A stretch of 64,000 nt of DNA, from assembly GCF_017305915.1 (NCBI RefSeq), contig NZ_JAFKJN010000010.1, forward strand, positions 62,001 to 126,000, written 5' to 3'. The number at the start of each line of letters is the position of its first letter. The first letter of the stretch is position 1. A model generated the notes under the pieces. It was not told where the DNA came from, searched no databases, and saw nothing but the letters and a program-made list of their open reading frames with translations. The position numbers and the translations under genes were made by a program. Positions 35,995 through 45,898 of the stretch are shown piece after piece. This DNA comes from Reyranella sp. GTDB taxonomy: Bacteria; Pseudomonadota; Alphaproteobacteria; Reyranellales; Reyranellaceae.

Positions 35995-36606
35995 ATGAGC
36001 CGAAAACCAGCCAGCGAGCGCATTCTCGAGACGGCCGACCGGCTGTTCTACGGTCAGGGCACGGTGATCGGCGTCGACACCATCGCGGCCGAAGCCGGCA
36101 TCAGCAAGCGCACGCTCTACAATCACTACCCCAGCAAGGACACCCTGATCGTGGCCTATCTGCAGCGGCGGCTGCGGGAGATCCCGACCACGGACGCCCC
36201 GCCGGCGCAGCAGATCCTGGACGACTTCGACCGGCTGGAGCGGGCGTTCGGCTGGGACGGCTTCCGCGGCTGCGCCTTCGTCAACGCGGTCGCCGAGCTC
36301 AAGGACCCGCGGCACGCCGCCAACGCCATCGCCCTGCAGTTCAAGGAGCGGCGCCGGCAGTGGTTCCGCGCCCTGCTCGAGCTCGGCGGCGCTCCCGACC
36401 CCGAGGGCCTGTCGCTACAGCTCCTGCTGCTGGTCGACGGCGCAATCGCCGCCGCCCTGGTGCGTAAGGACCCGACGGTCGCCCGGGCGGCGAAGGAGGC
36501 CGCGCGGGTGCTGCTGCAGGCGGCCGGCCTGGTCGCCCACGCGCCAACCGCCCCGTCGGCACCGAAGCCGGCGGACCCGCCGGCGAGCCGGCCGCCGCTT
36601 GGCTGA
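35995..36606 (+). CDS. TetR/AcrR family transcriptional regulator
   Basis: A 203-residue regulator with a helix-turn-helix at residues 8-52 (RILETADRLFYGQG, IAAEAGISKRTLYNHYPSKD). The C-terminal domain is of the TetR_C_11/AcrR type with a proline/alanine tail. The divergent MFS gene and the three operators between them identify the likely regulon. ATG 35995 is preferred over upstream in-frame starts because those would read through the operators. Confidence 0.9.
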   Translation: MSRKPASERILETADRLFYGQGTVIGVDTIAAEAGISKRTLYNHYPSKDTLIVAYLQRRLREIPTTDAPPAQQILDDFDRLERAFGWDGFRGCAFVNAVAELKDPRHAANAIALQFKERRRQWFRALLELGGAPDPEGLSLQLLLLVDGAIAAALVRKDPTVARAAKEAARVLLQAAGLVAHAPTAPSAPKPADPPASRPPLG

Positions 36607-36654
36607 CATCGCGCAGCTTCCGCGGCCGCTTCCGCCGCATTAGCGACGGCTGAC

Positions 36655-37236
36655 CTAACGGCGGGAGATCGACGTCGCCTCGGCGACCTCGCCGCCGCCA
36701 TCGGCCTGCCGATAGTCGTACTTCACGATCACGCCCGGCGATGGCGCATACCATTCGCGCAGCACGATCTCGCTCGATCCGCCGATCGCCTTCTGGCGCG
36801 CGACGACCAGGAAGGCATCGAAGCGGCCCGCCGACGTGTCGAGCCGCTCGTAACGCTCCACCCGATAGGACAGATCGATCGTGACCAGGGTTCGCGACGA
36901 GCGCTGCGACGGCCCGAAGTAGCGCGCGGCGATCGTCTTGTTGACGGCCAGCGGCCACAGCGCGCGCGGCTTGACCTGCACCGGAAAGGTCTCGAGCTGA
37001 TGGCCCGACAGCTCAATGGTCGGCGCATACCACGCCAGGTATCCGTCCAGCATGCCCGATCCCTGGATGAACAGCCGGCAGTGATCGTCCTCCGGCCAGG
37101 CCCAGGCCGTCTTTCGCAGATTCGAGTACTCCACGGCTGTACCGGGCTCGGCACACTTGAAGTCGGCGGTCTGAGCGGCCGCCTCGCCCATGCCCAGCAG
37201 TGCGGCGGCCATCGCGACGCCCGATCGAAGCTTCAT
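36655..37236 (-). CDS. secreted hypothetical protein
   Basis: A 193-residue protein with a signal peptide (MKLRSGVAMAAALLGMGEAA, cleavage about AAA-QT). The mature part has a WAWPEDDHCRLF stretch and two cysteines near residues 28 and 53, and ends with KYDYRQADGG. I do not recognise the family; an outer-membrane-associated beta-rich fold is possible. It is convergent with the TetR gene. Confidence 0.7.
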   Translation of the reverse strand: MKLRSGVAMAAALLGMGEAAAQTADFKCAEPGTAVEYSNLRKTAWAWPEDDHCRLFIQGSGMLDGYLAWYAPTIELSGHQLETFPVQVKPRALWPLAVNKTIAARYFGPSQRSSRTLVTIDLSYRVERYERLDTSAGRFDAFLVVARQKAIGGSSEIVLREWYAPSPGVIVKYDYRQADGGGEVAEATSISRR

Positions 37237-37429
37237 GCTGCCATGTTAGCAGCACGGCGCGCGCAGCAAGTGGCCTAAAGCGACGCACGACCGAGTTGCG
37301 GACTCGACAACTCGCCGCGCGGCCCGCGACCGGCCGACGGCCTCTCACCCTTCGGCCGCGACCACCGAATCGACCGGCGATTTCGACGCCCAGGGCGATG
37401 TCTCGGCCAATGCGGCGATCGGCGCCAAG

Positions 37430-37696
37430 GTGCGAAACCAGAATCGCGACACGGTCGGCACGGTGCAGGACCTCTATGTCGACGCGTCCGGCAGCATCAA
37501 GACGGTGGTGATCGCGGTCGGCGGCTTCCTCGGTGTCGGCTCCAAGGATGTCGCGGTGAAGTGGAGGGACCTCAAGCGGACCCGCGACGGCAAGTCGGTC
37601 GTACTGAGCACCGACCTCAACAAGGATCAGCTCAAGGCGATGCCGGACTACAAGGACGAGCGTCGCGTTCCCAGTCAGGCGGCCACGCCGAAGTAA
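37430..37696 (+). CDS. PRC-barrel domain protein, probably 5'-truncated
   Basis: The clear part is a PRC-barrel domain: KVRNQNRDTVGTVQDLYVDA, then a VVIAVGGFLGVGSKDVAV core. Relatives are secreted, with a signal peptide and an Ala/Ser/Thr linker. The frame is open from 37250 and does encode such a linker (SAATTESTGDFDAQGDVSAN) but no start codon or signal peptide. The only in-frame start, GTG 37430, would begin inside the domain. Most likely the 5' end has been lost or altered, so the gene may be inactive. Ku follows 69 bases downstream. Confidence 0.6.
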   Translation: MRNQNRDTVGTVQDLYVDASGSIKTVVIAVGGFLGVGSKDVAVKWRDLKRTRDGKSVVLSTDLNKDQLKAMPDYKDERRVPSQAATPK

Positions 37697-37764
37697 CGGG
37701 CGGCGGTTGGACCGGCGGCGGCGGCTGCCCTAAAATCGACTCCGCAACGCGTTGGAGGGAGTTG

Positions 37765-38658
37765 ATGCCGCGGTCGTCGTGGAAGGGCTATCTCAAGCTG
37801 TCGCTGGTCTCCTGCGCGGTGGCGCTCTACAGCGCGAGCTCGTCGTCCGAGCGGGTGTCGTTCAACACGCTGAACCGCAAGACCGGCAACCGGCTGAAGC
37901 AGAATCTGGTCGATTCGGTGAGCGGCGAGCCGGTCGACACGGCCGACCGCGTCAAGGGCTACGCGGCCGCCAAGGGTCAGTATGTCCTGGTCGAGGACGC
38001 CGACCTCGAGGCGCTGAAGATCGAGACCACCAAGACGCTCGAGATCGAGACCTTCGTGCCCCAGGCCGAGATCGATCCGATCTACCTCGACAGCCCCTAC
38101 TACCTCGCGCCGGACGCCAAGGTCGCCGAGGAGGCCTTCGCCGTCATCCGCGATGCCATGATCGCCAAGAAGGTGGTCGGCATCGGCCGGGTCGTGCTGA
38201 GCCGCCGCGAGCGCATGCTGATGCTGCAGCCGCGCGGCAAGGGCATGCTGGCGACGACGCTGCGCTATCCCTACGAGATCCGGCAGGACGCCGAGGTGTT
38301 CGATCCGATCGGCGACGTCCGGCTGCCGGGAGAGATGCTCGACATCGCCCAGGAGATCATCGCCCGCAAATCCGGAACCTTCGCGCCCGACAGCTTCACC
38401 GACCGCTACGAGGAGGCCGTGGTCGCGATGCTGCGCGCCAAGCAGGCCGGCGAAGCCTTCGCCGTGCCCGAAGCGGCGGAGCCGGCCAATGTGGTGGACA
38501 TCATGGACGCCCTGCGGCGCAGCCTCGAGGCCGGCGAAGCCAACCTGCGCCGGCCGCCTGCGCCCAGCAAGAAGCCGGCGGAGACGCCCGCCACGGCGGA
38601 CCAGACCGCGCGCAAGGCACCGCCTCGCAAGGCGGCGGCGCGCAAAGCCGCGCGCTGA
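37765..38658 (+). CDS. ku: Ku protein (bacterial NHEJ)
   Basis: A 297-residue bacterial Ku, the DNA-end-binding homodimer that recruits LigD for non-homologous end joining. Conserved segments: WKGYLKLSLVSCAVALYSA at the start, NTLNRKTGNRL, DLEALKIETTKTLEIETFV, PYYLAPD, and LQPRGKGMLATTLRYPYEIR. The C-terminal tail is rich in Lys/Ala/Pro (KKPAETPA...KAAARKAAR), typical of the DNA-sliding tail. ATG 37765 follows tggaggg. LigD is not adjacent. The next gene, 14 bases downstream, encodes a BRCT-TPR protein. Confidence 0.93.
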   Translation: MPRSSWKGYLKLSLVSCAVALYSASSSSERVSFNTLNRKTGNRLKQNLVDSVSGEPVDTADRVKGYAAAKGQYVLVEDADLEALKIETTKTLEIETFVPQAEIDPIYLDSPYYLAPDAKVAEEAFAVIRDAMIAKKVVGIGRVVLSRRERMLMLQPRGKGMLATTLRYPYEIRQDAEVFDPIGDVRLPGEMLDIAQEIIARKSGTFAPDSFTDRYEEAVVAMLRAKQAGEAFAVPEAAEPANVVDIMDALRRSLEAGEANLRRPPAPSKKPAETPATADQTARKAPPRKAAARKAAR

Positions 38659-38672
38659 AGGCAGGAGGCCCG

Positions 38673-39767
38673 ATGCGCCTCGCCGGACAAACGCTCTTCA
38701 TCGTCGGCCGCATCCAGGGCCTGACGCGGCGACGGCTCGACCAGCTGGTGCGCGCGCAGGGCGCCAAGCTCGCGACCCGGCCGGCGGCATCGGTGACGAC
38801 GATCGTCTTCGGCCATTCCGCCATCTCCAAGGTGCTGAACGATGGACGGTTGCGGCTGCCCACCGGCCTGTCGGCCAAGGCGCCGCTGATCAGCGAGAAC
38901 GTGCTGCGCTGGCAGCTCGGCCTGCGCGAGCCGCCGCCGGCGGTCGATCGCAGCATGGGCTGGGCCGACATCGAGCGGCTGACCGGCCTGTCGCGCGATC
39001 TGGCCGCCTGTCTCGTCCTGTTCGACGTGCTCGAGCCGGTCGACGACAAATTCAGCTATCGCGACCTCGTGGCGGTGCGCGAGGCGGCGCGCCTGCTGAA
39101 GCGCGGCGTGCTTCTTCCCGACGTGCTCGAAGCCTCGCTGGCGCTCGGCCGGCGCGGCAGCCATCTCGCCGAGGCGCGGCTGACCGAGGGCCCGTCGGGC
39201 GAGCTGGTACGCGAGATCGCGGGCCAGCTCGCCGAGCTCAGCGGCCAGCTGACGATGCCCCTCGACCAGACGCCGCGCAGCATCGACGACCTGCTGGTCG
39301 ACGCGGAGCAGGCCGAGGAACAGGGCGACCTCGCCACCGCCGAGAGCCTCTACACCACGGCGATGCGCGCCGACGCGGCCGATCCTGTGCTGCCGTTCAA
39401 TCTCGGCAACGTGTTCCAGGCGCAGGGCCGACCGACCGAGGCCAAGATCGCGTGGCAGATTGCGGTGGCGCGCGACCCGGCGTTCGCCGAGGCCTGGTAC
39501 AATCTCGCTCACGCAGCGGAGGACGAGCGGCAGACCGATCTCGCGATCGCCACCTACCGCCGGGCCGTGCAGGCGCAGCCCGACTATGCCGACGCCCATT
39601 TCAATCTCGCGCTGCTGCTGACCCAGCTCGATCGCTGCGGCGAGGCGCTCGTCACCTGGCAGCGCTTCCTCGAGCTCGAGCCCTCGTCGAAGCAAAGCGG
39701 CACGGCGCAGAAAGCGATCGCGCTCTGCCGCATGCGCATCCAGCAGGACAAGGCGCAAGCCGGCTGA
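38673..39767 (+). CDS. BRCT-like / MerR-like / TPR protein downstream of ku
   Basis: A 364-residue protein. Residues 1-50 resemble a BRCT domain (LAGQTLFIVGRIQGLTRR ... VTTIVFGHSA). Residues 90-150 have a helix-turn-helix-like segment (WADIERLTGLSRDLAAC) like those in MerR-type readers. Residues 205-350 form four TPR units (NLGNVFQAQGRPTEAKIAW, YNLAHAAEDERQTDLAIATY, FNLALLLTQLDRCGEAL). It starts 14 bases after ku on the same strand, which suggests a shared transcript. Function is unknown; a role with DNA repair is an inference. Confidence 0.75.
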   Translation: MRLAGQTLFIVGRIQGLTRRRLDQLVRAQGAKLATRPAASVTTIVFGHSAISKVLNDGRLRLPTGLSAKAPLISENVLRWQLGLREPPPAVDRSMGWADIERLTGLSRDLAACLVLFDVLEPVDDKFSYRDLVAVREAARLLKRGVLLPDVLEASLALGRRGSHLAEARLTEGPSGELVREIAGQLAELSGQLTMPLDQTPRSIDDLLVDAEQAEEQGDLATAESLYTTAMRADAADPVLPFNLGNVFQAQGRPTEAKIAWQIAVARDPAFAEAWYNLAHAAEDERQTDLAIATYRRAVQAQPDYADAHFNLALLLTQLDRCGEALVTWQRFLELEPSSKQSGTAQKAIALCRMRIQQDKAQAG

Positions 39768-39769
39768 CG

Positions 39770-40453
39770 TCAGGCCTTCGCGATCCGATCCGCCCAGGCT
39801 GCGAGCGCGTCCATCATCTCGCGCAGGACATCGGCGTCCTTGCGGCCGCTGCGCGCCGGCACGTGGAACGAATGGTCGGCGTCGTCGAACAAGTGGAGCG
39901 TGGCGCGCTTGCCGAGTCCGGCCACCATCGGCTCGAGCAGCGCCGTGTCGGCCAGCGCATCGCGCGTGCCCTGGAGGAAGAGCATCGGCACCTTCACCTC
40001 GCCAAGGTGTTTCGCCCGCGCATCGGACGGCTTGCCGGCCGGATGCAAGGGGAAGCCGAGGAAGGCGAGGCCGCATACACCGTCGAGCGGCTCGGCTGCC
40101 TCAGCCTGCGAGGTCATGCGGCCGCCGAACGACTTGCCGCCGGCGATCAGCGGCAGGCCGGGCATGAGCTCGGCCGCCTTCGCCACCGCGGCACGGACCG
40201 TCGCGTGCGCGAGCGCCGGCGGATCGGGCCGACGTCCGCCTTGCTCCATATATGGGAACTGATAGCGCAACGTCGCGACACCGCGCTCGGCAAGCGCGTC
40301 CGCGACGCACGCCATGAAGGGATGCGTCATGCCGGCACCGGCGCCGTGCGCGAGCACGTAGCAACACTGCGCGTCAGGCGCCGACCGCAACAAACCCGAC
40401 ACGCCTCGATCGTCATCGACGTCGATACTGAGTGACCGCACACCGCGCGACAT
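39770..40453 (-). CDS. alpha/beta hydrolase (dienelactone hydrolase-like / KANL3-Tex30 type)
   Basis: A 227-residue alpha/beta hydrolase. The oxyanion strand is YVLAHGAGAGMTHPFM, the nucleophile elbow is GGKSFGGRMTS (serine near residue 112), and the histidine is in DADHSFHVP. The ATG at 40453 is strongly supported by aaggagg 7-13 bases upstream, over an earlier in-frame start. Substrate unknown. Convergent with the BRCT-TPR gene with 2 bases between stops. Confidence 0.87.
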   Translation of the reverse strand: MSRGVRSLSIDVDDDRGVSGLLRSAPDAQCCYVLAHGAGAGMTHPFMACVADALAERGVATLRYQFPYMEQGGRRPDPPALAHATVRAAVAKAAELMPGLPLIAGGKSFGGRMTSQAEAAEPLDGVCGLAFLGFPLHPAGKPSDARAKHLGEVKVPMLFLQGTRDALADTALLEPMVAGLGKRATLHLFDDADHSFHVPARSGRKDADVLREMMDALAAWADRIAKA

Positions 40454-40587
40454 AGGACGCCTCCTTCTGCAACCACTTTCCCGCGACAAGGATGAAGCTG
40501 CAATTTGATCCGCTGGCGCGTTTCGGTTCGCCGGCTAACATTGTCGTGTCCTGTGGGAAGGACTGACTACTACTTGGGGACGTTCAC

Positions 40588-40842
40588 ATGGCTATCTTGA
40601 AAGGGGCGGTTTTCGCCGCACCGATTTTTTGCGCGTGCGTGGCGTTTGCCCAAACGCCGCAGCAACTCAACTACTGCAAGGCGCTGACCACGACCTACCG
40701 CAATGCCGTAGGGTCCGGCTCGGCGCCGATGCAGAAGCTCGAAGCGGCCACCATCGAATGCTCGACCAATCCGGTCGGCTCGATTCCGGTGCTCGAGCGC
40801 GGCCTCAAGGAAATGAAGGTCGAGCTGCCGCCGCGCGCCTAG
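40588..40842 (+). CDS. small secreted hypothetical protein
   Basis: An 84-residue protein with a signal peptide (MAILKGAVFAAPIFCACVAFA, cleavage about AFA-QT) and a 63-residue mature domain with two cysteines (NYCKAL, IECSTN), likely a disulfide in the periplasm. Followed directly by a strong terminator, so it forms a monocistronic unit. Family not recognised. Confidence 0.75.
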   Translation: MAILKGAVFAAPIFCACVAFAQTPQQLNYCKALTTTYRNAVGSGSAPMQKLEAATIECSTNPVGSIPVLERGLKEMKVELPPRA

Positions 40843-40854
40843 CTCCGAACGCGC

Positions 40855-40882
40855 AAGGAGTGGCCGCCAGAGGCCACTCCTT
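40855..40882 (+). terminator. intrinsic terminator after the small secreted gene
   Basis: A perfect 11-base stem (aaggagtggcc at 40855-40865, ggccactcctt at 40872-40882) with a 6-base loop, followed by a pyrimidine-rich run (cgccctttcc). It lies 13 bases after the stop codon. Confidence 0.8.
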
Positions 40883-40999
40883 CGCCCTTTCCGGCAAAAA
40901 TCGCCGGCCACTGCAATTATTAACGCTGCAATAACGGTCCGCTCACGCTCGTCGCACGGCAATCATGCATCCGTGCCCCCGAGCGAAGGGAGATGGCAG

Positions 41000-41347
41000 A
41001 TGCAGGCAGTGCTGGGCGGGGTCGACGCCTTCCCAAGGGCGCACCTGGTCGTGGGCATCGTGGGGCCCGTGGGACGCCGCTACGACCGGACGCTGGCGCC
41101 GCTGTTCGAGCAGCTGATCGAGGCCCAGGGTGCCCGCGGCACCTATGACGTGGGCGAGATCCAGGACGGCGATCACCTTGCCCTGCACTGCGCCTTCCAG
41201 CTCAAGACGGATGCCGATCGCTTCGCCGCCGCGCTGCAGGCGACGACGGTCGGCCGCTACCCCGGTTTCGCCAGCCAGCGCGAGTTCCTGGTCAACCCGA
41301 TCGTGCTCAAGGCCATCTCGAGCGTGCTGCAGGAACGCGCCCGTTAG
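41000..41347 (+). CDS. hypothetical protein
   Basis: A 115-residue protein without signal peptide or membrane segments. It has alternating strand/helix character (LVVGIVGPVGRRYDR, HLALHCAFQLKTDADRFAAAL) suggestive of a small alpha/beta fold of ferredoxin-like type. ATG 41000 follows gaagggag; an upstream GTG at 40973 is possible. It overlaps the convergent LOG gene by 4 bases. Not recognised. Confidence 0.65.
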   Translation: MQAVLGGVDAFPRAHLVVGIVGPVGRRYDRTLAPLFEQLIEAQGARGTYDVGEIQDGDHLALHCAFQLKTDADRFAAALQATTVGRYPGFASQREFLVNPIVLKAISSVLQERAR

Positions 41348-42186
41348 CCCTCCCGCGCCGCTTGTCGTACGGTCTCCGAGGGAAGGTGCGCATCGAGCCC
41401 GCCGCGGACGAGCGCGTCCCAACCTTCCTCGGGGTCGTCAACCAGCTCGAACAGCGACAGGTCCTGCTCGCCGATCACGCCATCGGCGAGCATCTCGTCG
41501 AAGTTGATGACTTTCTGCCAATAATCCCGGCCAAACAGCACGACCGGCAAGGCTGGCGCCTTGCGCGTCTGCAGCAGAGTCAGGATCTCGAACAGCTCAT
41601 CGAGCGTGCCGAAGCCGCCCGGAAAGACCGCCAGCGCGTTGGCGCGCATCGCCAGGTGCATTTTGCGCATGCCGAAGTAGTGGAGCTTGAAGGTCAGCGC
41701 GGGCGTGGAGAAACTGTTCGGCTCCTGCTCGGCCGGCAGGCCGATGTTGAAGCCGATGCTTGGGGCACCGGCCTCGAACGCGCCGCGGTTGGCCGCCTCC
41801 ATGATTCCCGGCCCGCCGCCGGTGGCGATGACGTTCTCGCCACATCCTTTCGCCGCCAGCAGGGCACCGCCTCGCGTCGAGACGATGCGGGCAAACGCAC
41901 GGGCGCGCTCATAGTAGACGGCGAGCTGCAGCAGCCGGTCGATACGCGGACTCGATGCCGGGCTGCGGCGCAGCAGCTCGGCCTGCTCGGGCGACGGGAT
42001 GCGAGCGCTGCCGAACACCACGACGGTGGAGACGATGCAGGCCTTGCGCAGCGCCTGCTCGACCTTGGCGTATTCCAAGGCAAAGCGCAGCGGACGCATC
42101 TCGTCGGAAAGCAAAAACTCCTTGTCGTCGACGGCAAGGAGATAGCTCTGGGCCGCGCGCTGGGCGCTGTTGTCGGTGGGGTGCAC
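41344..42186 (-). CDS. LOG family protein (lysine decarboxylase-like, TIGR00730)
   Basis: A 280-residue LOG-type protein. The nucleotide-binding and catalytic motifs are complete: VVVFGSARIP, ATGGGPGIMEAANRGA, and the PGGFGTLDELFE motif near residue 185. Family members are cytokinin riboside 5'-monophosphate phosphoribohydrolases or other nucleotide 5'-phosphate hydrolases. No ATG is available in the N-terminal stretch, so GTG 42186 (with gagga 6-10 bases upstream) is chosen. Divergent from the bkd operon. Confidence 0.85.
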   Translation of the reverse strand: MHPTDNSAQRAAQSYLLAVDDKEFLLSDEMRPLRFALEYAKVEQALRKACIVSTVVVFGSARIPSPEQAELLRRSPASSPRIDRLLQLAVYYERARAFARIVSTRGGALLAAKGCGENVIATGGGPGIMEAANRGAFEAGAPSIGFNIGLPAEQEPNSFSTPALTFKLHYFGMRKMHLAMRANALAVFPGGFGTLDELFEILTLLQTRKAPALPVVLFGRDYWQKVINFDEMLADGVIGEQDLSLFELVDDPEEGWDALVRGGLDAHLPSETVRQAAREG

Positions 42187-42327
42187 GAAGTCCTCGCTGG
42201 GTCGGCGCCAACCTAGCGCGAGCCGTCGCAAAAACGCACCCCCGGGGAACCGGGCCGCCTGCGCCTGGGGGAAGGGGAACAAAGGGGTTCGATCGGCGTC
42301 TTGGTTGGTATCGTGAATGGGCGGTAG

Positions 42328-43593
<1,266 letters not shown>

Positions 43594-43595
43594 CC

Positions 43596-44609
43596 GTGCC
43601 GCGCAAGACGATGGTGGAAGCGATTCGCGATGCCCTGGACGTCTCGATGCAGCGCGACGAGAACGTCGTCGTGTTCGGCGAGGATGTCGGCTACTTCGGC
43701 GGCGTCTTCCGCTGCACCCAGGGCCTGCAGCAGAAGTTCGGCATGAGCCGCTGCTTCGACACCCCGATCAGCGAGCTCGGCATCGTCGGCGTTGCCGTCG
43801 GCATGGCGGCCTACGGGCTGCGACCGTGCGTCGAGATCCAGTTCGCCGATTACATGTATCCGGGTTATGACCAGATCGTGTCGGAGGTGGCGCGCTTGCG
43901 CTACCGGTCGAACGGTGAGTTCACGGCGCCGCTGGTCGTGCGCATGCCGACCGGCGGCGGCATCTTCGGCGGCCAGACGCACAGCCAGAGTCCGGAGGCC
44001 CTGTTCGTCCATGTCGCGGGCCTCAAGACGGTCGTCCCGTCCAATCCCTACGACGCCAAGGGCCTGCTGATCGCGGCGATCGAGGACAACGATCCGGTGA
44101 TCTTCCTGGAGCCCAAGCGGCTCTATAACGGGCCCTTCGACGGCCATCACGACCGGCCCGTCACGCCGTGGTCCAAACATGCGCAGGGCGAAGTGCCGGA
44201 CGGTCACTACACGGTGCCGCTCGGCAAGGCCGCCATCCGCCGGGCGGGCGCGGCGGTGACGGTGCTGGCCTACGGCACCATGGTCTTCGTGGCCGAGGCC
44301 GCTGCCGCCGAGACCGGGATCGACGCCGAGGTGATCGACCTGCGGACCCTTCTGCCCTACGACCTCGAGACCATCGTCGCGTCGGTCGAGAAGACCGGCC
44401 GATGTGTCATCGTCCATGAGGCGACATTGACCGGCGGCTACGGCGCCGAGCTGGCGGCGCTCGTGCAGGAGCGTTGCTTCTACAGCCTCGAGGCGCCGAT
44501 CGCGCGCGTGACCGGCTGGGACACGCCCTATCCGCACGCCCAGGAATGGGACTACTTCCCGGGGCCGGCGCGTGTCGGTCGTGCCCTCAAGGCCGTGATG
44601 GAGGCTTGA
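43596..44609 (+). CDS. bkdA2: branched-chain 2-oxoacid dehydrogenase E1 beta subunit
   Basis: A 337-residue E1 beta, transketolase-like. Segments FGEDVGYFGGVF, TPISELGIVGVAVG, EIQFADYMYPGYDQIVSE, and PTGGGIFGGQTHSQSPE are typical. Starts at GTG 43596, two bases after the E1 alpha stop. Forms the alpha2beta2 decarboxylase with bkdA1. Confidence 0.93.
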   Translation: MPRKTMVEAIRDALDVSMQRDENVVVFGEDVGYFGGVFRCTQGLQQKFGMSRCFDTPISELGIVGVAVGMAAYGLRPCVEIQFADYMYPGYDQIVSEVARLRYRSNGEFTAPLVVRMPTGGGIFGGQTHSQSPEALFVHVAGLKTVVPSNPYDAKGLLIAAIEDNDPVIFLEPKRLYNGPFDGHHDRPVTPWSKHAQGEVPDGHYTVPLGKAAIRRAGAAVTVLAYGTMVFVAEAAAAETGIDAEVIDLRTLLPYDLETIVASVEKTGRCVIVHEATLTGGYGAELAALVQERCFYSLEAPIARVTGWDTPYPHAQEWDYFPGPARVGRALKAVMEA

Positions 44610-44610
44610 G

Positions 44611-45897
44611 ATGGGCACCCGCATCGTCAAGCTCCCCGATGTCGGCGAAGGCGTGGCCGAGGCCGAGATCGTCGAATGGCATGTCGAGGTCGGCCAGTCG
44701 GTGCTGGAGGACCAGATCCTCGCCGCCGTCATGACCGACAAGGCGACGGTCGAGATTCCCTCGCCGGTCGCCGGAACCGTCGTTGCCCTGGGCGGCGAGG
44801 TCGGCAGCGTGCTCGCGGTCGGTGCCGAGCTCGTCCGCCTCGAGGTCGCCGGCGCCGGCAGCGACGAGGTCGTGGCCACACCCAAGCAGGCGGTGGCCGA
44901 ACCGCCCCGTGATCCGAAGAAGGCCGAGCCTGCTGCGGCCGAGAAGGCGCCATCACCGGCCGCGCCGCCGAAACCCGCCGTTCGCGCCGAAGCGGCGTCG
45001 CCTTCCCTGCCGCGGCCGGCGATCGCCAAGCCGATCGCATCGCCGGCCGTGCGCCGGCGCGCGCGCGACGCCGGCGTCGATCTGCGCCAGGTGCGTGGCA
45101 GCGGACCGGCCGGCCGCATCTCGCATGACGATCTCGACGCTTTCCTGCGCGGCGCGGGCGGGCCTGCCGCGGGAGGAGCGGCGCGGGTCGCGAACACGAA
45201 GGTCGAGACCATCAAGATGGTGGGGCTGCGCCGGCGCATCGCCCAGAAGATGGCCGAGTCGAAGCGGCGGATCGCACATTTCTCCTATGTCGAGGAAGTC
45301 GATGTCACGGCGCTCGAGGAGCTGCGCACGACGCTCAATGCGCAGGAGCGGCCGGATCGTCCGCGGCTGACGCTCATCCCGTTCCTGATGCAGGCGCTGG
45401 TCAGGGCGGTTGTCGATTTCCCCGAGATGAATGCGCTTTACGACGACGAGGCGGAAACCATCGACCGCCATGGCGGCGTCCATATCGGCATCGCGACCCA
45501 GACCAACGCCGGCCTGCTGGTGCCCGTCGTCCGGCATTGCGAGGCGCGCGGCCTGTGGGACTTCGCGACGGAAGTCCGGCGCCTGGCGGAAGCCGCGCGT
45601 CAGGGCACGGCGACACGGGCCGAGCTTTCCGGCTCGACGATCACCATCACCAGCCTCGGCGCGCTGGGTGGCATCGTCACCACGCCGGTGATCAATCGGC
45701 CCGAGGTGGCGATCATCGGCGTCAATCGCGAGGTCGTGCGGCCGGTCTGGCTGGGCGCGCAGTTCGTGCCGCGCACCATGATGAACCTGTCCTCGTCGTT
45801 CGATCACCGCGTGATCGACGGCTATGCCGCCGCGCGCTTCGTCCAGCGCATCAAGGGGCTGCTCGAGGCCCCGGCGACTCTTTTCATTGAGGGATGA
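44611..45897 (+). CDS. bkdB: dihydrolipoamide acyltransferase E2 of the branched-chain complex
   Basis: A 428-residue E2. Lipoyl domain at residues 3-78 with the lipoylated lysine K44 in [10 protein letters not shown]; an Ala/Pro/Lys-rich linker; the peripheral subunit-binding domain around 140-180 ([16 protein letters not shown]); and the catalytic acyltransferase domain ending in [17 protein letters not shown] with the catalytic histidine. Starts 1 base after the E1 beta stop. It forms the core of the complex. Confidence 0.94.
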   Translation: MGTRIVKLPDVGEGVAEAEIVEWHVEVGQSVLEDQILAAVMTDKATVEIPSPVAGTVVALGGEVGSVLAVGAELVRLEVAGAGSDEVVATPKQAVAEPPRDPKKAEPAAAEKAPSPAAPPKPAVRAEAASPSLPRPAIAKPIASPAVRRRARDAGVDLRQVRGSGPAGRISHDDLDAFLRGAGGPAAGGAARVANTKVETIKMVGLRRRIAQKMAESKRRIAHFSYVEEVDVTALEELRTTLNAQERPDRPRLTLIPFLMQALVRAVVDFPEMNALYDDEAETIDRHGGVHIGIATQTNAGLLVPVVRHCEARGLWDFATEVRRLAEAARQGTATRAELSGSTITITSLGALGGIVTTPVINRPEVAIIGVNREVVRPVWLGAQFVPRTMMNLSSSFDHRVIDGYAAARFVQRIKGLLEAPATLFIEG

Positions 45898-45898
45898 G

